This document shows positions 6,051 through 8,635 of a stretch of DNA of 8,635 bases, one piece after another; position 1 is the first letter of the stretch, and each line of letters opens with the position of its first letter. Both the position numbers and the translations under genes were made by a program. Origin of the DNA: Bacteroidales bacterium (GTDB taxonomy: Bacteria > Bacteroidota > Bacteroidia > Bacteroidales > UBA932); assembly GCA_012513425.1 (NCBI GenBank), contig JAAZCF010000148.1, forward strand, positions 1-8,635, read 5' to 3'. The notes beneath the pieces were generated by a model. The model was not told the origin of the DNA, did no database searches, and was given only the letters and a program-made list of their open reading frames with translations.

Positions 6051-8635
6051 ATGATTAAACAACTATCAAAGAGGATGTTAACTGTAGTGGCTATGATGCT
6101 TCTTACAGTTACACTATTTGCCCAGCCAGTTAGAATTATTGGTAAGGTGATTGATGCTGCAGGTTTGCCAGTAGTTGGAGCAGCTGTATTGCAAGCTGGA
6201 ACCACTAATGGTGCTGCAACAGATTTAGATGGTGCTTTCACACTTAATGTACCAAAAGGTGCTGATGTGGAAGTTTCATTTATTGGTTATGTCACCAGTA
6301 AATTTACTGTTGACAATCAAACTATTTATAATATAGTACTCGTAGAAGACACAGAGCTTCTGGAAGAGACAGTAGTTATTGGTTACGGTGTTCAGAAGAA
6401 GTCTGACTTGACAGGTGCCGTTGCGTCTTTACGCTCAGAGGACTTGAAGAACCGTTCTACAACAGATGCTGCTGCTGCCCTTCAAGGTAAAGTTTCCGGA
6501 GTACATATCATTACTTCTGGTAACCCTGGAGCAGGTGCTGAAATCCGCGTTCGTGGTTATTCTTCAAACTCTGGTAATATTTCTCCACTGCTTATCGTAG
6601 ACGGCTTGAAAGTTAGCAGTATACAGTATTTGGACCCTTCTATGATTGAATCAATGGAGGTTTTGAAAGATGCTGCTTCTGCTGCAATTTATGGTGCTGA
6701 GGCCGGTAATGGTGTAGTTCTTATTACTACTAAAACAGGTGTAAAATCCGGACATTCTACAGTAACATACTCAGGTAAAGCTACTTTACAGAATTTCAGC
6801 AAAAGACCTTTGCTGGCTCGTGACCAGTTCATTGAGTATATGACTCTCGAATATGGTGATGATTTTGTTAACAACAAACTTAGTGACTTTGACTACAGTA
6901 ACTCTGATTATCCTAATGGCAAAATTGATCAGGATTGGATAGGTGCTTATATTGAGCCTACTTGGAGCTACCAGAACTCACTTTCATTCTCTGGTGGTAA
7001 CAACTATGGTCACTTCTTCACTTCTATCAATTATGTACATGATGATGGTGTTGTAAAAGGACAAAAAGACCTTTACAAACGTTTAACTGCTCAAGTAAAT
7101 GCTGACTATCAGCTTTTCAAATGGTTGCAAGTAGGTACCAACACATCAATGGAAAGATGGTCTACTCAGAGCGTATCTCAAAGAGGTTATGGTTCATCAT
7201 TTGAATCATTGTTAATGGTTGACCCATTAACTCCTGTATACTGGAAAACTCCTGAGGAGATGTCTATTGATGTTAGAACTCAGTATAATCGCGTAATGGC
7301 AGGTGGCGAAGGTCGTCCTTATCGTTTTTTCAGTGACGAAAATGGTTGGTTTGCTAATACCAAATATTCTGACCTAGAAGGTAGCCCATTTGCAAAACGT
7401 GACGCTACAGAATCTTCAAACAGCGGAATGAACATTAATGGTACTTTCTTCGCAAATCTTACTCCATTCAAAGGCTTTACATTCACATCACGTTTCGGTT
7501 ATCGTATCAGTCAGAGCACAAGTCATAGCTATACTGCACCTTATTATATAGGTCCACGTGGTTCACAAGATAACTATTCAATCTCTGCAAATGCAAACAC
7601 CGGTTTGTATTATCAATGGGAAAACTTTGCTAACTATAATGTGACTATTGATAAAGTACACGAAATCACAGCAATGGCTGGTATGTCATTCATTGAAAAC
7701 AGATCAGATAATGTATCTGGTTCAGCAAGCGGTCCAGATATCCTCAGTGCTTATGAGCCACAGTTCATTTATTTAAACTATGTTAAGGGTGATGCTTCTA
7801 AATCAATTGGTAACGCTCCTGGCAGAAGTGCACAGCTTGCATATTTCGGTCGTCTGATTTATTCATACGACAACCGCTATAGCATTCAGGCAAACTTCCG
7901 TGCTGATGCTTTTGACTCATCAAAACTTCCTGCAGACAAACGTTGGGGTAAATTCCCTTCATTCTCAGCAGGTTGGACTGCAAGCAACGAGTCATGGTTC
8001 AAAGATAATATTAGCAACAACGCAATTTCCTTTTTGAGGCTTCGTGCTTCTTGGGGTCGCAATGGTAACATCAGCGTTCTTAATGGCTATCCTTACTCAA
8101 GTACTATCAACCTTGGTAACAGCTGGTATCAATATTCAGTTGATAACATGGGTTCAACATTTGCTTCTTCTCCTTCAGGACTTCCAAATCCAAACCTTAC
8201 TTGGGAGACTTCAGAGCAGTATGACCTTGGTATCGATGCTCGTTTCTTGGACAACCGTTTGACCTTGACTGCAGACTACTTCAACAAACAAACCAAAGAT
8301 CTTCTCTTCAGCAAAACTCTTCCACCAGAGTTGGGTGTTAGTAGTTCTACCGTAAATGGTGGTAACGTTCTCAACACAGGTTTAGAATTTGATGTTAACT
8401 GGAAAGATGCTATTGGAGATTTCAACTACTCAATTGGAGCAAACTTCTCAACCCTTCACAATGAAGTAGTTTCACTTCCTGAAGGAACTGCTCGTATTGA
8501 GAGAAAAGATGCTAGCTCAACTAACTACCAGACAATCACAGTTTTTGAAGCTGGTAAACCAATTTGGCATCTTATGGGTTACAAATATTTGGGTGTAAAA
8601 GACGATGGTACTCTCGAATTCGCTGATCTTAATCA
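6051..8635 (+). CDS. SusC-like TonB-dependent outer-membrane transporter (3' end outside window)
   Basis: This protein imports oligosaccharides across the outer membrane, driven by TonB-ExbBD, normally in complex with a SusD-like lipoprotein. The window shows 861 codons with no stop; family members usually have about 1000-1050 residues, so roughly the last 150-200 are missing. A signal peptide covers residues 1-24 (KQLSKR, hydrophobic core, FA-Q cut). A carboxypeptidase-regulatory-like domain follows (about 28-100, with TDLDGAF and SFIGY), then a TonB-box region at about 105-113 (EETVVIGYG). The plug domain has LQGKVSGV, IRVRGYSS, LLIVDG and NGVVLITTKTG, and the beta-barrel starts near residue 225. 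The start is secure: an in-frame TAA lies at 6027-6029 and no other start codon lies between. No Shine-Dalgarno is seen. It is divergent from the HTCS gene, its likely activator, and probably leads an operon with susD next. Confidence 0.95.
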   Translation, partial: MIKQLSKRMLTVVAMMLLTVTLFAQPVRIIGKVIDAAGLPVVGAAVLQAGTTNGAATDLDGAFTLNVPKGADVEVSFIGYVTSKFTVDNQTIYNIVLVEDTELLEETVVIGYGVQKKSDLTGAVASLRSEDLKNRSTTDAAAALQGKVSGVHIITSGNPGAGAEIRVRGYSSNSGNISPLLIVDGLKVSSIQYLDPSMIESMEVLKDAASAAIYGAEAGNGVVLITTKTGVKSGHSTVTYSGKATLQNFSKRPLLARDQFIEYMTLEYGDDFVNNKLSDFDYSNSDYPNGKIDQDWIGAYIEPTWSYQNSLSFSGGNNYGHFFTSINYVHDDGVVKGQKDLYKRLTAQVNADYQLFKWLQVGTNTSMERWSTQSVSQRGYGSSFESLLMVDPLTPVYWKTPEEMSIDVRTQYNRVMAGGEGRPYRFFSDENGWFANTKYSDLEGSPFAKRDATESSNSGMNINGTFFANLTPFKGFTFTSRFGYRISQSTSHSYTAPYYIGPRGSQDNYSISANANTGLYYQWENFANYNVTIDKVHEITAMAGMSFIENRSDNVSGSASGPDILSAYEPQFIYLNYVKGDASKSIGNAPGRSAQLAYFGRLIYSYDNRYSIQANFRADAFDSSKLPADKRWGKFPSFSAGWTASNESWFKDNISNNAISFLRLRASWGRNGNISVLNGYPYSSTINLGNSWYQYSVDNMGSTFASSPSGLPNPNLTWETSEQYDLGIDARFLDNRLTLTADYFNKQTKDLLFSKTLPPELGVSSSTVNGGNVLNTGLEFDVNWKDAIGDFNYSIGANFSTLHNEVVSLPEGTARIERKDASSTNYQTITVFEAGKPIWHLMGYKYLGVKDDGTLEFADLN

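Noticed and set aside
6026..6241. A 71-codon minus-strand frame over the susC start
   Set aside because: It is antisense to the conserved signal peptide and N-terminal domain of SusC; its alanine/valine-rich sequence mirrors the coding constraint on the other strand.
7798..8262. Several 61-72 codon frames on both strands inside susC
   Set aside because: They overlap each other and the continuous SusC frame, have no recognisable domains and no start signals of their own.

Overview
The window looks like part of a polysaccharide utilisation locus (PUL) from a gut-type Bacteroidota, probably order Bacteroidales. Three things support this: a SusC-type TonB-dependent transporter, a hybrid two-component system (HTCS) in one polypeptide, and the absence of a Shine-Dalgarno sequence in front of either visible start codon. 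HTCS proteins of this architecture and SusC transporters are hallmarks of this phylum. I cannot fix the genus from the sequence alone.

Layout. From 1 to 1631 (+) runs a family GH51 alpha-L-arabinofuranosidase whose 5' end lies outside the window. It converges on a 1307-residue HTCS regulator encoded on the minus strand (5613 to 1690). The 58 bp between the two stop codons hold a strong hairpin terminator that probably serves both genes. From 5614 to 6050 is a 437 bp AT-rich divergent control region with no gene. It carries a 12-bp inverted repeat and a set of TCATATT motifs spaced exactly 24 bp apart, which are candidate operator sites for the HTCS. From 6051 to the window end (+) runs a SusC-like outer-membrane transporter, open at its 3' end; a SusD-like lipoprotein gene would be expected just downstream.

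How the parts would work together (inference from family knowledge): the SusC transporter imports oligosaccharides across the outer membrane and the GH51 enzyme releases L-arabinofuranose from them. The HTCS periplasmic propellers bind a breakdown product and signal through the built-in kinase, receiver and AraC-type domains to switch on the susC-led operon. The GH51 enzyme points to an arabinose-containing target such as arabinan, arabinoxylan or arabinogalactan side chains; the exact glycan cannot be told from this window.

I did not find a new type of system here. The genes are complete where they lie inside the window, keep their key residues, and belong to known families. The least explained part is the control region between the HTCS and susC genes.
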